From an uncultured Oscillospiraceae bacterium (GTDB taxonomy: Bacteria; Bacillota; Clostridia; Oscillospirales; Oscillospiraceae): 64,000 bases of DNA. This document shows, piece after piece, positions 16,593-25,636 of the stretch. Made by a program: the position numbers and the translations under genes. The stretch is from NCBI GenBank assembly GCA_944385485.1, contig CALWXL010000001.1, forward strand, positions 1 to 64,000. Direction: 5' to 3'. The notes under the pieces are model-generated. The model had not been told where the DNA came from and ran no database searches. It saw only the letters and a list, made by a program, of their open reading frames with translations. How positions within the stretch are numbered: position 1 is the first letter of the stretch; each line of letters begins with the position of its first letter.

Positions 16593-16766
16593 TTATCCCA
16601 GTTCCTCCAATCGGTCCAGGATTTCAATGAGCCGCACATCTCCTCCCGCAGGCGGAGTCCAGTCCACGTGCAAACACGTGGCGCCTTGTCGCTTCAAATC
16701 ATCGTAGAAGCTCGGCAAGCCCAAATTGATCACAGACAAACTACCTCCAAATAGCTTCTGTTCCAT
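16593..16766 (-). CDS. Stand-alone N-terminal domain of an AllG-type (DUF1116) protein
   Basis: A 57-residue protein that aligns clearly with the first 60 residues of the long DUF1116 protein encoded at 25637-27070: both have an LF-x-x-x-L/V start, the motif VDW-x-PPAGGDVRL, and an I-L-x-x-L end. The DUF1116 protein of this half-operon (18348-19583) lacks that domain, so the two likely work as one split subunit. AAGGAGG precedes the ATG, 13 bases after the fdrA stop. An annotation pipeline may easily miss this gene. Confidence 0.85.
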   Translation of the reverse strand: MEQKLFGGSLSVINLGLPSFYDDLKRQGATCLHVDWTPPAGGDVRLIEILDRLEELG

Positions 16767-16779
16767 TGATATTCCCTCC

Positions 16780-18327
16780 TTATCTGGACACGGTGAGAAT
16801 GGCCAACTCCGCCGCCTGAGCGTTGGACTCCAGCACCACAACGCCTTGCTGCTCCAGCAAAGTCTTCTGGGCAGCGTAGTCCTGCATGTCCTCATAGGTG
16901 CCGCAGATGGACGCCACAAAGACGACCTCGCGTCCTTCTTCGGCCAATACAGCCTTTGCTTGAGAGATTTCCTCCGCCACGACAGAAGCAGGGTTCTCAT
17001 GAGAGCCATAGCCGATCTCCACATCCAACAGAATTACAGCCGTGGCAGGATCCAATGCCTCTTGCAGCAGTCGTTCTCCGCGCAGGGAGGGCTCGATCAT
17101 GGGATGGGGTTTCCCCACCGTAAAGGCGTCGTCTCCCAGATCCAGAACGGTGTGCCCCACAGAGGGTGCCGTTCCATCCAGCAGCAATCTGGACTCCAGG
17201 GCAATGTTGGAATGTACATCCCCCAACGCCTTTCCCATCAGCAACATGGATTCATAGGCCAGAGTACCGCCACAGTACAGGCCACGGATATCGCTCTGCT
17301 GGGAACCAAGTCGATCACGCAGGGACTTCGCCATAGCCGCAAGCGCGCCATGGCCATCCAGCAGTTCCTGGGGACAGCCCGTTGCAGCCAGCTCCAAGGC
17401 CTTACAGGCGGCTTCCTCCAGTGTGTGTACCAGATATAGTCCCTGAGCATCCATGCTCTCGTCGCCGCCCAAGAAGCACACCACCGTGGGCTTTTGGCTT
17501 TGCTTTAGCTGTTCCAGCATGTTCTCCATAACAGAGGGAGCAGGGGGCTTGGAAATGACCACAATGACCTGGGTGTCTGGGTCGTCTTGAAGCAACCGGA
17601 TGCAGTGACCCATCATCTTACCACCGATGACGTCCTTCAGGTCACGGCCACCGGTACCCAATGCTTGAGAAACGCCTCCGCCAAAGTTGCTGATCAGGCT
17701 CATCACTTCTTGCAGCCCGGTACCGGAAGCAGCTGCCAGGCCAATGTTTCCTCGCCGCAGCTTGTTGGCAAAGCCAAGTCCTACTCCATTGATAACTGCG
17801 GTACCGCAGTCAGGCCCCATCATCAGCAGATCTCGCTCCAATGCCATATCCTTCAAGGTGTTCTCATCCTCGCAAGAAATGTTATCACTGAAGAGAAGAA
17901 CATGGCAGTTTTCCCGCAGCAACTTTTTGACCTCACGCACAGCGTACTTGCCGGGCAAAGACACCACGGCCAGCTTGGGGTCCGACAGGCGGGCAGCGGC
18001 ATCCGCCACCGTTTTGACCACCTGGGTGTCCTGCTGCTCCATCTTGGCGCTGCGGCTATTGAGAATCTCCTGGGCCATAGCCAAGGCCTCTTCAATGATA
18101 GCCTCGGTCTCAGCCTGAATGGCAAACACCAAGTCATTGGGGTTTGCAGCCTCACCCTCAGGTCCCAGGAGGCCAGATGCGCGCATAATATCCTTGTTCA
18201 TGTCGCTGCCCATCATGACCGCTACCTGCTTGGTGGACCCGATGTGCTGCCCCACCTTGCTGGAGAGCAACATCAAGGTAGCGGAATCGTAGTAGCTGTT
18301 TTTCTGGACTACATTTTTGAGAATCAT
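16780..18327 (-). CDS. fdrA: FdrA-like acyl-CoA synthetase-fold protein (AllF type), copy 1
   Basis: A 515-residue FdrA family protein with a succinyl-CoA-synthetase-like layout: an N-terminal region (MILKNVVQKNSYYDSATLM), a Rossmann CoA-binding-like domain with MMGPDCGTAVINGVGLGFAN, a ligase-like segment (AASGTGLQEV, GVSQALGTGGRDL), and a C-terminal domain (GGTLAYESM, HPMIEP). In E. coli FdrA (AllF), AllG and AllH together form oxamate carbamoyltransferase, which releases oxamate and carbamoyl phosphate from oxalurate. Good ribosome site (AGGAGG). It is 20 bases downstream of the DUF1116 gene. The true substrate here is unknown. Confidence 0.88.
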   Translation of the reverse strand: MILKNVVQKNSYYDSATLMLLSSKVGQHIGSTKQVAVMMGSDMNKDIMRASGLLGPEGEAANPNDLVFAIQAETEAIIEEALAMAQEILNSRSAKMEQQDTQVVKTVADAAARLSDPKLAVVSLPGKYAVREVKKLLRENCHVLLFSDNISCEDENTLKDMALERDLLMMGPDCGTAVINGVGLGFANKLRRGNIGLAAASGTGLQEVMSLISNFGGGVSQALGTGGRDLKDVIGGKMMGHCIRLLQDDPDTQVIVVISKPPAPSVMENMLEQLKQSQKPTVVCFLGGDESMDAQGLYLVHTLEEAACKALELAATGCPQELLDGHGALAAMAKSLRDRLGSQQSDIRGLYCGGTLAYESMLLMGKALGDVHSNIALESRLLLDGTAPSVGHTVLDLGDDAFTVGKPHPMIEPSLRGERLLQEALDPATAVILLDVEIGYGSHENPASVVAEEISQAKAVLAEEGREVVFVASICGTYEDMQDYAAQKTLLEQQGVVVLESNAQAAELAILTVSR

Positions 18328-18347
18328 GATCTATTTCCTCCTGTCAA

Positions 18348-19583
18348 TCAAATGCCCAGTTCTTCCGCCAGCGTCAGCAACGCCTCTTTGAAGGGTTCGA
18401 TGGGCAGGGTGGACATGCCCGCGCCCACCATGCCAACGCCTGCGCGGTTGGAGGCAATGGCTGTGTTGAGAATAGGAGTCACACCACTCTCCACCACTTT
18501 CATCACATCGATGCCGCAGGGAGTTCCACGGAAGTTCAGCGTTGGAATTTGGTATCTGGGGTGCTCTCCCAGAGTAATGGAATACATCGCCTCAGTAGTT
18601 TCCCGTGCCACATCCACACTGGGTGCACCCAGGAACTTCACAATGGCAGGAGCGGTAATCATGGCGCAGCCTCCAAAACCACCCACCTCCATGATCGCGG
18701 AGTCGCCCAAATCCGGATTGGCATCTTCCTCCGTAAAACCTGGGAAGTAAAGACCCTGAACCATGGGGGAGGGGGCGGTAAACCAGCGCCCGGGCAGGCC
18801 GCTGATGCGAATACCGATGTTGACACCATTGCGGGCAATCGCTGTCACCAGGGTAGAACCAGGAACGCCATCCGCCAAATCTGCTGCCAGCTTGTTGGCC
18901 GCCATAGCAAGGTTAAGGAAAAACTGGTCGTTGCCCACGCCGATAAACTTCAAAACATTTTCTGCCTCATCTCCAGCCAGCCGAGCCAGAAGATAGGCGT
19001 AGTTCTTGACAAAAAGCGCCGTTCCCGCGTGGTTACGCATGTGCAGCTCGTCTCCCATGGCCAACCCCTGTGCCATCATAGGCGCCAAATCAATGCCGCC
19101 CACCTCATGCAGCAGTTTCGAGAAGACTGGACCTGCCACCTCTCGCATCCATTTCAGGCGATCCAGAGTCCGTTGGGTGTATTCGCCAAACCGGAGACCA
19201 ACGCCGCTGCCCTCGCTGATATTGGCATAGCTGCGTCTGCCCGTGTTCCGGTCTTCTACCACCCACAGGGGCATAGACCACGTGGTCAGACCAGTCATGG
19301 GTCCCACTGCTCCAAACTCGTGACAAGGCTTATAGGTGATGGTACCGTCAGCAGCCATAACTTTGGCCTCTTCAACGTTCTTAGCCAGCCCCTCGTTGAG
19401 AAGCGCACAATACACAGCACCTTGCATCGGCGGGCACATATCCTGAAAAGCGATAGGCGGCCCGGCATGGAGAAATGTGGTGGGAGTGAGTCCTCCCAAC
19501 ACCTCATGGGCAGGCTTGACATCCACGAGGACCGGATCCGCAGACATGAGGCGATCCAGTGCAATTTGATTCGCTTTGAGCAT
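18348..19583 (-). CDS. DUF1116 (YlbE/AllG-type) carbamoyltransferase subunit, copy 3 (short form)
   Basis: A 411-residue DUF1116 protein of the length of E. coli YlbE (AllG). Conserved segments: [85 protein letters not shown]. It lacks the N-terminal VDW-PPAGGD domain, which is encoded separately at the end of the operon. It lies between the NRAMP-like transporter and fdrA copy 1. Confidence 0.88.
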   Translation of the reverse strand: MLKANQIALDRLMSADPVLVDVKPAHEVLGGLTPTTFLHAGPPIAFQDMCPPMQGAVYCALLNEGLAKNVEEAKVMAADGTITYKPCHEFGAVGPMTGLTTWSMPLWVVEDRNTGRRSYANISEGSGVGLRFGEYTQRTLDRLKWMREVAGPVFSKLLHEVGGIDLAPMMAQGLAMGDELHMRNHAGTALFVKNYAYLLARLAGDEAENVLKFIGVGNDQFFLNLAMAANKLAADLADGVPGSTLVTAIARNGVNIGIRISGLPGRWFTAPSPMVQGLYFPGFTEEDANPDLGDSAIMEVGGFGGCAMITAPAIVKFLGAPSVDVARETTEAMYSITLGEHPRYQIPTLNFRGTPCGIDVMKVVESGVTPILNTAIASNRAGVGMVGAGMSTLPIEPFKEALLTLAEELGI

Positions 19584-19653
19584 GATTTAACCTCCGTTTT
19601 TCAACTGGGGATCGGGGGCATGCCACGTGGTGACACGCCCCCGTCCATGGTGG

Positions 19654-20877
19654 TCAGAAGAGTTGAATGAGCACGTTATAGACGTTGCGCAGGCCCAGGA
19701 ACAGGGTGACTGCCACGGCGACGATGCCCACGACATTGGAGAAGACCTTGTTGCGCAGATCGCCCATCAGCTTTTTGCTGTTGGCTACCACCATTAGAGC
19801 AATGGCGATGAAGGGAAGGGAGAATCCGCTAACAGCTTGGGCCACCACGATGATCTGAGTGGGAGTTTTGCTGAACATGGCAAAGGCAGTGCCAAAAGCG
19901 ATGACGATGGTACCCAAGATCTTGGCGGGCAAACTCAGGCTTCCACCCTCCCACTTGAACAGGCGGCTATAGATGGAGCGCATAGTATAAGACACAGCCA
20001 CCGCAGAGGACAGGCCTGCCGCAGTCAGACCAATATCGCCGATGATACGAGCCCAGCTGCCCAGCACAGGCTCCAGGGACTGGGTGAACACCAGGGGACT
20101 GGTCACCTGGGTTCCGGTGTTGTACAGCGCAGCAGCGCTGGTAATCAGCATAGACAGGGTAATCACGATGCCAATGAGAATGTTAAAGCCAATGTCAAAC
20201 TTGGCATCGTCCATCTCATCAATGGAGTGGTACTTCTCTTGGCAGGAAATCGAGTGAACAATCAGATTGATGCCCACCATGGTGGTACCGATCAAAGCCA
20301 ATGCACTAACCGTGCTTCCTTCCGGAAGGCTGGGGATGATTCCCTTTAGAACCGCCACCCAATCAGGGCGAATGACCAGGGCAGTGATGAGGAAGAGAAT
20401 ACCCATCAGGCTAACAAACACCTGCATGATGATTTCCAGGGTCTTATAAGAGCCCAACCAGGTGGTACCAAGAGCAAACAGGCCAATAATCAGAGCTGCA
20501 ATAGGAATTGGAATGGAGAAGATATCAGCAAGTCCATTGGCAGCACCAATTTCGTTGCCTGCCTGGAAGGCAAAGCATACGGCCAAAACCGTCAGGAAGA
20601 ATACGGCACGGACCACCCATTTCCACAACGCATTGTTGGGAGCCACGGCCACAGAAGAGTCCACCAGGTTCATTCCGGTGGCCAGCGTGGTGCGTGCGGA
20701 CATCTCCATGAGAATGACCAGAGCAATGCCGGAAAAGACGACTGCCCACAGCAGAGCATAACCGAAGTTGACACCTGCCACGGTGCACGTGGTGATTGTA
20801 CCCGGGCCTATGAACGCACTGGTGATGATGGCGGCAGGGCCCATGTTGCGAAGTTTCTGTCCGAAGCTTTTTTTCAT
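19654..20877 (-). CDS. NRAMP-family transporter lacking the canonical metal-binding residues
   Basis: A 407-residue protein of 11 membrane segments with the NRAMP (APC superfamily, LeuT fold) pattern. In canonical NRAMP proteins helix 1 carries DPGN and helix 6 carries MPH, which together bind Mn or Fe. Here the helix 1 segment reads GPGTITTC and the helix 6 segment TTMVGINLIVHS, so the Asp, Asn and Met ligands are gone. Within a carbamoyl-compound operon it more likely carries an organic substrate or its product. It starts 2 bases after the upstream stop. Confidence 0.85.
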   Translation of the reverse strand: MKKSFGQKLRNMGPAAIITSAFIGPGTITTCTVAGVNFGYALLWAVVFSGIALVILMEMSARTTLATGMNLVDSSVAVAPNNALWKWVVRAVFFLTVLAVCFAFQAGNEIGAANGLADIFSIPIPIAALIIGLFALGTTWLGSYKTLEIIMQVFVSLMGILFLITALVIRPDWVAVLKGIIPSLPEGSTVSALALIGTTMVGINLIVHSISCQEKYHSIDEMDDAKFDIGFNILIGIVITLSMLITSAAALYNTGTQVTSPLVFTQSLEPVLGSWARIIGDIGLTAAGLSSAVAVSYTMRSIYSRLFKWEGGSLSLPAKILGTIVIAFGTAFAMFSKTPTQIIVVAQAVSGFSLPFIAIALMVVANSKKLMGDLRNKVFSNVVGIVAVAVTLFLGLRNVYNVLIQLF

Positions 20878-20879
20878 GA

Positions 20880-21692
20880 CTACTTCCGTCCTTTCTCTTT
20901 ATCCCACAATTTCTTGACCGTAGCCAAGATTCCATACAAAATATCCGAACCAGAAGCATGTCCCACTGAGAGCAATGTTTCAACGGGCTGAGTCTTCCCA
21001 CTGCCCAGATTGCGGAGCACCTCCAACACTGGAGTAGCCGCATAGCCTTCCATGGCCAGTGTCAGATAACTACTGCTGATCTCATTGGTGCGAGCCAGCA
21101 GGGGAGACGCTGCCTGTGCCAGTGAAGGAACCAGTTCCGGAGCATATCCGTGGAGTGCAGCAAAAGTACCCAACAGCATATCGTCGCCCGATGGCGTTAG
21201 GCCTTGTCCGAACCCAATACAAGCTTGACAGTACCGGAACAGGTCTTCCTGGTGTCCGGTCAACAGTGCGTGATGGAGCTTATCCAGCGAATCACCAAGG
21301 GCATCATAGACTTGACGAACCAATGTATCATCCCTCAGCTGACTCTCTCGAACCTGTCTCAACAACTCCCACTCCGTGTCACAACGTCGGGGTAGAAGTC
21401 CCGTGGTAATTCTGGTGTCCACCATCTCCACGTCGTCGGCGATAGGAATGAAGTATTGTTCATCTACAATAATTTCATCTGAACGGGCCTGAACAGGCTG
21501 TCCCGGATAAAACAGCTGTGTATCCAGATCGGGCACATAAAAGGAGTAGGGCAGCACCCCGCTAGCAAATTGATGCAGACACACCAACGGCCCATCTGGG
21601 AGCCGGATATTGCAGCTGCTGCGAAATACGCTGTGTACCTGCCCGTCCCAAAAAGAGACCAGGGCAGGTGTCCCGATTCGAGTAACGATCAT
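20880..21692 (-). CDS. DUF2877 protein (YlbF/AllH-type)
   Basis: A 270-residue DUF2877 protein with the family signature GFGQGLTPSGDDMLLG around residue 180. In E. coli its relative YlbF (AllH) is the third component of oxamate carbamoyltransferase with FdrA and YlbE. The ATG at 21692 follows GAGGAGG; a frame extending 12 codons upstream overlaps the permease gene and is less likely. It is the only DUF2877 gene in the cluster, so it may serve both FdrA/AllG sets. Confidence 0.85.
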   Translation of the reverse strand: MIVTRIGTPALVSFWDGQVHSVFRSSCNIRLPDGPLVCLHQFASGVLPYSFYVPDLDTQLFYPGQPVQARSDEIIVDEQYFIPIADDVEMVDTRITTGLLPRRCDTEWELLRQVRESQLRDDTLVRQVYDALGDSLDKLHHALLTGHQEDLFRYCQACIGFGQGLTPSGDDMLLGTFAALHGYAPELVPSLAQAASPLLARTNEISSSYLTLAMEGYAATPVLEVLRNLGSGKTQPVETLLSVGHASGSDILYGILATVKKLWDKEKGRK

Positions 21693-21705
21693 GGGAAGCC
21701 TCCTC

Positions 21706-23277
21706 TCATAGAAGCCATGTGGTGACATAGATTAGGCAGCCTGTTACCGAGACCAAAACAAGGGCAAAGGGAAGAAGCTTTTGCAGAACCTTTCCCTCTT
21801 CTCCCGGGCATCCCGCTGTTGTAGTCCCCAGCAAAATGGTGGACGGCCCCAGTACAGTTCCTATAGCCCCCCCAACGGTCTGTGCCGCAAGCAAGATCCC
21901 CGGCGCCACCGACAAAAAGGATGCAGCAGAACGCTGGAAATCTCCCAACAAAATATTGGACGAGGTATTGGAGGAGGTGACAAATGCTCCCAGGATTCCA
22001 ACAAAAGGAGCTGCCAATCCATAGAGCGAGCCAAATACACGGGTTACGCCCTGGGCCACAACCTCCATAGCTCCTGTGCCCCTCAGCACTTGCGCACAAA
22101 TGAGAAGAAATACAATGCCAAGAGAGACCGAAATCATTTTCTTTCCCGTAGCCCGGAGCACAGGCAGCACGTCCCGGCTGTGGAGCATCCTCTTGTGGTA
22201 AAACAGCCACCAGGATAAGAGAACTGTTACCACAAGAACTCCTCCGGCATGCGTCAATGGGGTCAGAACACCATAGGCAGCTTGAGCCTCATTGACATAT
22301 CCACCGCTTGTCACCGTGATGGGAGTAGAAAGGCTTATACGAACCTGACCCAGTATGGTATGGACGGGCGGGACCAGAAATACAAGCACCGAGATAGCTG
22401 CCAGAATTCCAAAGGGGGCCATAGCCAAAAGGGGCGAGCATGCAGATTGTCCCTGTCGCTGATCTTCCACCACCCCCATAATGGGAGAAGTAAGACGCCA
22501 CGGTTTGGCATACCAGCCCAATTTCATCATCAGGGCGGCCACCAACAAAGCCATCGTGGTAGGGATAAACGCCGCAACGGTGGGATTAAAGCTGGCACAT
22601 AGCAGCTGTCCACCACCCTGAACAGCAGAAATGAGCAATACCATTGGCCCCATGTGGCGCAGAGCCTTCCATCTGCCATACATCCAACAGATGGCCACAC
22701 CCCCCGCCAAGTTACACCCCCACAGCAGCAATCCCGTGAGGAGCACGGCGTACGGAGGAGTTCCCGACTGAGTGAGAACATTCCATGCAAGCCCTAAGGT
22801 GCCAAAGGTGTTGGCCCATGCGTGTCCCATCAGGGTCATCATCACCGCAGACAATGGCTTGACCCCCAGAGAGATCAAGATAGGCGCACCAACCGCCACC
22901 GGGACACCAAATCCCGATATTCCCTGCAAGAAACTGGAGAACAGCCAACTGAATACCAGAATAGCCATCAGCTCATCTTGGGTCATCTGCAATACCAGAA
23001 CCCGAATGGCAGGAAACGCCTTGGCCTGTACCAGCATTTCGTAGAGGAACACCGCCGGCCAAATGGCCAACAGGATGGAAAGTGAGTTCCAAGCGCCTTT
23101 TCCCACTTCCCAGGCCAAGAGTGCAGGGGAGCCTCCCTGTACCCCCCACCCTACGACCACCGCAGCCACAGCTCCCGCCATAGCTGCCCGAGGCGTGGGC
23201 ATGCGAAACACACCGATGGTGACAAAGAGCAGTAAGATGGGGGACACCGCCAACAGCCAATGTCCCAGGGCGCTCAT
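21706..23277 (-). CDS. LctP/GlcA-family (lactate permease-type) transporter
   Basis: A 523-residue polytopic permease of the L-lactate permease family, with about 13-14 hydrophobic helices and conserved segments [31 protein letters not shown] and [12 protein letters not shown]. Family members take up lactate, glycolate and other 2-hydroxy acids by proton symport. In this operon it may import or export a small carboxylate such as oxamate or a carbamoylated acid. The start overlaps the stop of the DUF1116 gene (ATGA). Confidence 0.88.
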   Translation of the reverse strand: MSALGHWLLAVSPILLLFVTIGVFRMPTPRAAMAGAVAAVVVGWGVQGGSPALLAWEVGKGAWNSLSILLAIWPAVFLYEMLVQAKAFPAIRVLVLQMTQDELMAILVFSWLFSSFLQGISGFGVPVAVGAPILISLGVKPLSAVMMTLMGHAWANTFGTLGLAWNVLTQSGTPPYAVLLTGLLLWGCNLAGGVAICWMYGRWKALRHMGPMVLLISAVQGGGQLLCASFNPTVAAFIPTTMALLVAALMMKLGWYAKPWRLTSPIMGVVEDQRQGQSACSPLLAMAPFGILAAISVLVFLVPPVHTILGQVRISLSTPITVTSGGYVNEAQAAYGVLTPLTHAGGVLVVTVLLSWWLFYHKRMLHSRDVLPVLRATGKKMISVSLGIVFLLICAQVLRGTGAMEVVAQGVTRVFGSLYGLAAPFVGILGAFVTSSNTSSNILLGDFQRSAASFLSVAPGILLAAQTVGGAIGTVLGPSTILLGTTTAGCPGEEGKVLQKLLPFALVLVSVTGCLIYVTTWLL

Positions 23278-24524
23278 GACAGACGCTCCTGTACCATCTC
23301 GTCAAAGGCGATGATGGCCTTGGCAAAAGCTTCAAAGGGGACCCGGGAAAGACCTGCACCGATCATTCCCACCCCAGGCTGCTTGCTGACAATCGCAGTA
23401 TTGAGACCCGGCTCAATCCCCGTCTCAACCACCTTCATCAAATCGATTCCCAGAGGAAGTCCGGCAAAATTTTGGTTTGGAATGGTGTAGGAAGGATGCT
23501 CTCCCATGGTGATGTTGCGCATAAGCTGGGTAAACGCCTGAGCTTCATCGGTATCCGGGATGCCAATGAGTCGGACAATGGCAGGAGAGGCAGCCATGGC
23601 AAATCCTCCAAAGCCCCCCACCTCCATGATCGCCGAATCTCCGATGTCCGGGTTTGCATCCTCTTGACTGTAACCGGAGAAATACAGGCCCTCCACCAGG
23701 GGAGCGGGTGCAGTAAACCATCTGCCAGGCATCCCGCTGACGCGAATTCCCACCTCAACGCCATTGCGAGCAATGGTGGTTACCAAGGTGGAATACTCCA
23801 CACCTGAGGCGGCATCTGCCGCACTCTTGTTTGCGGCCATCGCGAAATTCAGGAAAAACTGGTCATTGCGGGTAGTGAGAAATTGCATAATCTCATGTAA
23901 CTGCTCCGGAGGACACACCTGCGCCAAAGGATCCGCCAGACGGTGGAGCAGCACCATGGACGCTGCAATATTACGCATGTGGAGCTCATCCCCCATGGAT
24001 AGAGCCTGAGACATGATGGCACTCAAATCCAGGCCGCCAAGCAGCTGAACCGCATCACGTAGGACAGGAGCCAACACCTCCTCGATCCATTTCAAGCGCC
24101 GAATGGTGTTGGGAGTACATGCGCCAAACCGGATAACATCGCCCGCACCTTCATTGATGGTGCTGAAGGCCAGGTTTCCGTATGTCTCATTGCGTACCAC
24201 CAACAAAGGCATAGAGTAGGAGGTCACTCCGGTCATAGGTCCTACCACACCCCGCTCGTGGCAGGGGAGGAATCGAATGGCACCGGAGCGGGCCAATTCA
24301 GCGGCTTCTTCCCGGGAATCCGCCAGTCCCTCGTACATCAAGACCGCATGAACCGCCTCTTTCATAGGCTCACACATTCTGGAATATGCAATGGGCGGAC
24401 CTGCATGCAACAATGTGTGACGGTCAAAATCTTTCAAAACTTTCCCGGCAGGCTGTATGTCGATCAGCCGGGGCGAGGCACTTTTCAGCCGGGAAAGTGC
24501 CTGAGCATTGGCTTGTTGTATCAT
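23274..24524 (-). CDS. DUF1116 (YlbE/AllG-type) carbamoyltransferase subunit, copy 2 (short form)
   Basis: A 416-residue DUF1116 protein with the same conserved blocks as copy 3 ([60 protein letters not shown]) and without the N-terminal domain. The ATG at 24524 follows AAAGGAG; the frame is open for 21 codons upstream, without support. It opens the second half of the cluster and has its own promoter. No stand-alone N-terminal domain is next to it. Confidence 0.87.
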   Translation of the reverse strand: MIQQANAQALSRLKSASPRLIDIQPAGKVLKDFDRHTLLHAGPPIAYSRMCEPMKEAVHAVLMYEGLADSREEAAELARSGAIRFLPCHERGVVGPMTGVTSYSMPLLVVRNETYGNLAFSTINEGAGDVIRFGACTPNTIRRLKWIEEVLAPVLRDAVQLLGGLDLSAIMSQALSMGDELHMRNIAASMVLLHRLADPLAQVCPPEQLHEIMQFLTTRNDQFFLNFAMAANKSAADAASGVEYSTLVTTIARNGVEVGIRVSGMPGRWFTAPAPLVEGLYFSGYSQEDANPDIGDSAIMEVGGFGGFAMAASPAIVRLIGIPDTDEAQAFTQLMRNITMGEHPSYTIPNQNFAGLPLGIDLMKVVETGIEPGLNTAIVSKQPGVGMIGAGLSRVPFEAFAKAIIAFDEMVQERLS

Positions 24525-24586
24525 GGTGCATCTCCTTTCCGTGGTTTCCATCCGAAAACCATGGCAGAGTATTGTCCTATGCGTCA

Positions 24587-24615
24587 ATTATATAAGCGAT
24601 TGGCTCTCCAGTCAC
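24587..24615 (-). promoter_or_regulatory. Internal promoter for the distal half of the cluster
   Basis: On the minus strand: GTGACT, 17 bases, perfect TATAAT, 63 bases before the ATG at 24524, in the only sizeable gap (about 150 bases) of the cluster. Confidence 0.6.
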
Positions 24616-24676
24616 TGTACAGCATTACGAAAAAGAAGCACGCGCATTGTGCATCATATACAGTTATTAGCAGAGG

Positions 24677-25621
24677 TTACGCCTTATATATGGATGTTCC
24701 GCTGGTGCCTTCCATCGCTTGCTCCAGTTTTTCAATGGAAGTGATCACCACTTCCTTCCCTCCACTGGCCAAATACCCCAAGGCAGCCTGAATTTTCGGT
24801 TTCATGCTTCCAGGAGGGAATTGGCCTTGGTTCATGTACTCCTGGGCCTCTTGGGTGTTCATGCGTAGAATGGGCCGCTGTGTGGGCTTCCCAAAATCCA
24901 CATATACCTGATCTACTCCGGTGAGGATGACCAATTTATCTGCTTGCAGGTCCCGGGCAATGATGGCGGACACCAGATCCTTGTCCACCACAGCCTCCAC
25001 GCCCACGTATCGGTCTCCCTCCACCGCAACAGGTATACCACCACCGCCGCCTGTCACCACAATGTGGGACTGATCCAACAGGGAACGCACCGAATCTCGC
25101 TCAATGATGCGCAACGGGGTAGGGGAGGCCACCACACGTCGCCAGCCGCGGCCGGAGTCCTCCTTCAGAACCATCTTTGGATTTTCCCGCTGCAGCTGAT
25201 CAGCCCGCTCCTTGGTGTAAAAGGGGCCAATGGGCTTGGTTGGATTTTGAAATGCGGGGTCATTCTGATCCACAATTACCTGGGTCACGACACTGGTGAT
25301 TTTCCCCTGGATACGTCGCTGCTTGAAGGTGTTGTGCACGGCACGTTGCAACATATAACCCAACTGTCCTTGGGTCTGTGCCCCACACAAATCAATGGTC
25401 TGCGGGGCTACATCGGGGGCAGCTGCCTCCACTTGGAGAAGGATATTCCCCACTTGAGGCCCATTCCCATGTACCAACACAATGCGATACCCCTTTTTGT
25501 AGAGATCCACGATGGGACCGCAGCAGGCCATGACATTTTCAAACTGTTCCTCCACAGTTCCTCTCTGTCCCTCTTTCAAAATGGCGTTTCCGCCAATGGC
25601 AATCACCAAAGTTTCCGCCAT
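24677..25621 (-). CDS. arcC: Carbamate kinase
   Basis: A 314-residue amino-acid-kinase-fold enzyme that makes ATP from carbamoyl phosphate and ADP. Family marks: VIAIGGNAIL at the N-terminus, VHGNGPQVG, VTGGGGGIPV, and AVVDKDL/SAIIA, with PGSMKPKIQAA at the end. The ATG at 25621 is 8 bases after AAAGG; an ATG three codons upstream abuts the ribosome site. It is the energy-yielding step for the FdrA/AllG proteins around it, the role AllK plays in E. coli. Confidence 0.93.
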   Translation of the reverse strand: MAETLVIAIGGNAILKEGQRGTVEEQFENVMACCGPIVDLYKKGYRIVLVHGNGPQVGNILLQVEAAAPDVAPQTIDLCGAQTQGQLGYMLQRAVHNTFKQRRIQGKITSVVTQVIVDQNDPAFQNPTKPIGPFYTKERADQLQRENPKMVLKEDSGRGWRRVVASPTPLRIIERDSVRSLLDQSHIVVTGGGGGIPVAVEGDRYVGVEAVVDKDLVSAIIARDLQADKLVILTGVDQVYVDFGKPTQRPILRMNTQEAQEYMNQGQFPPGSMKPKIQAALGYLASGGKEVVITSIEKLEQAMEGTSGTSIYKA

Positions 25622-25636
25622 ATTCAACATCCTTTC

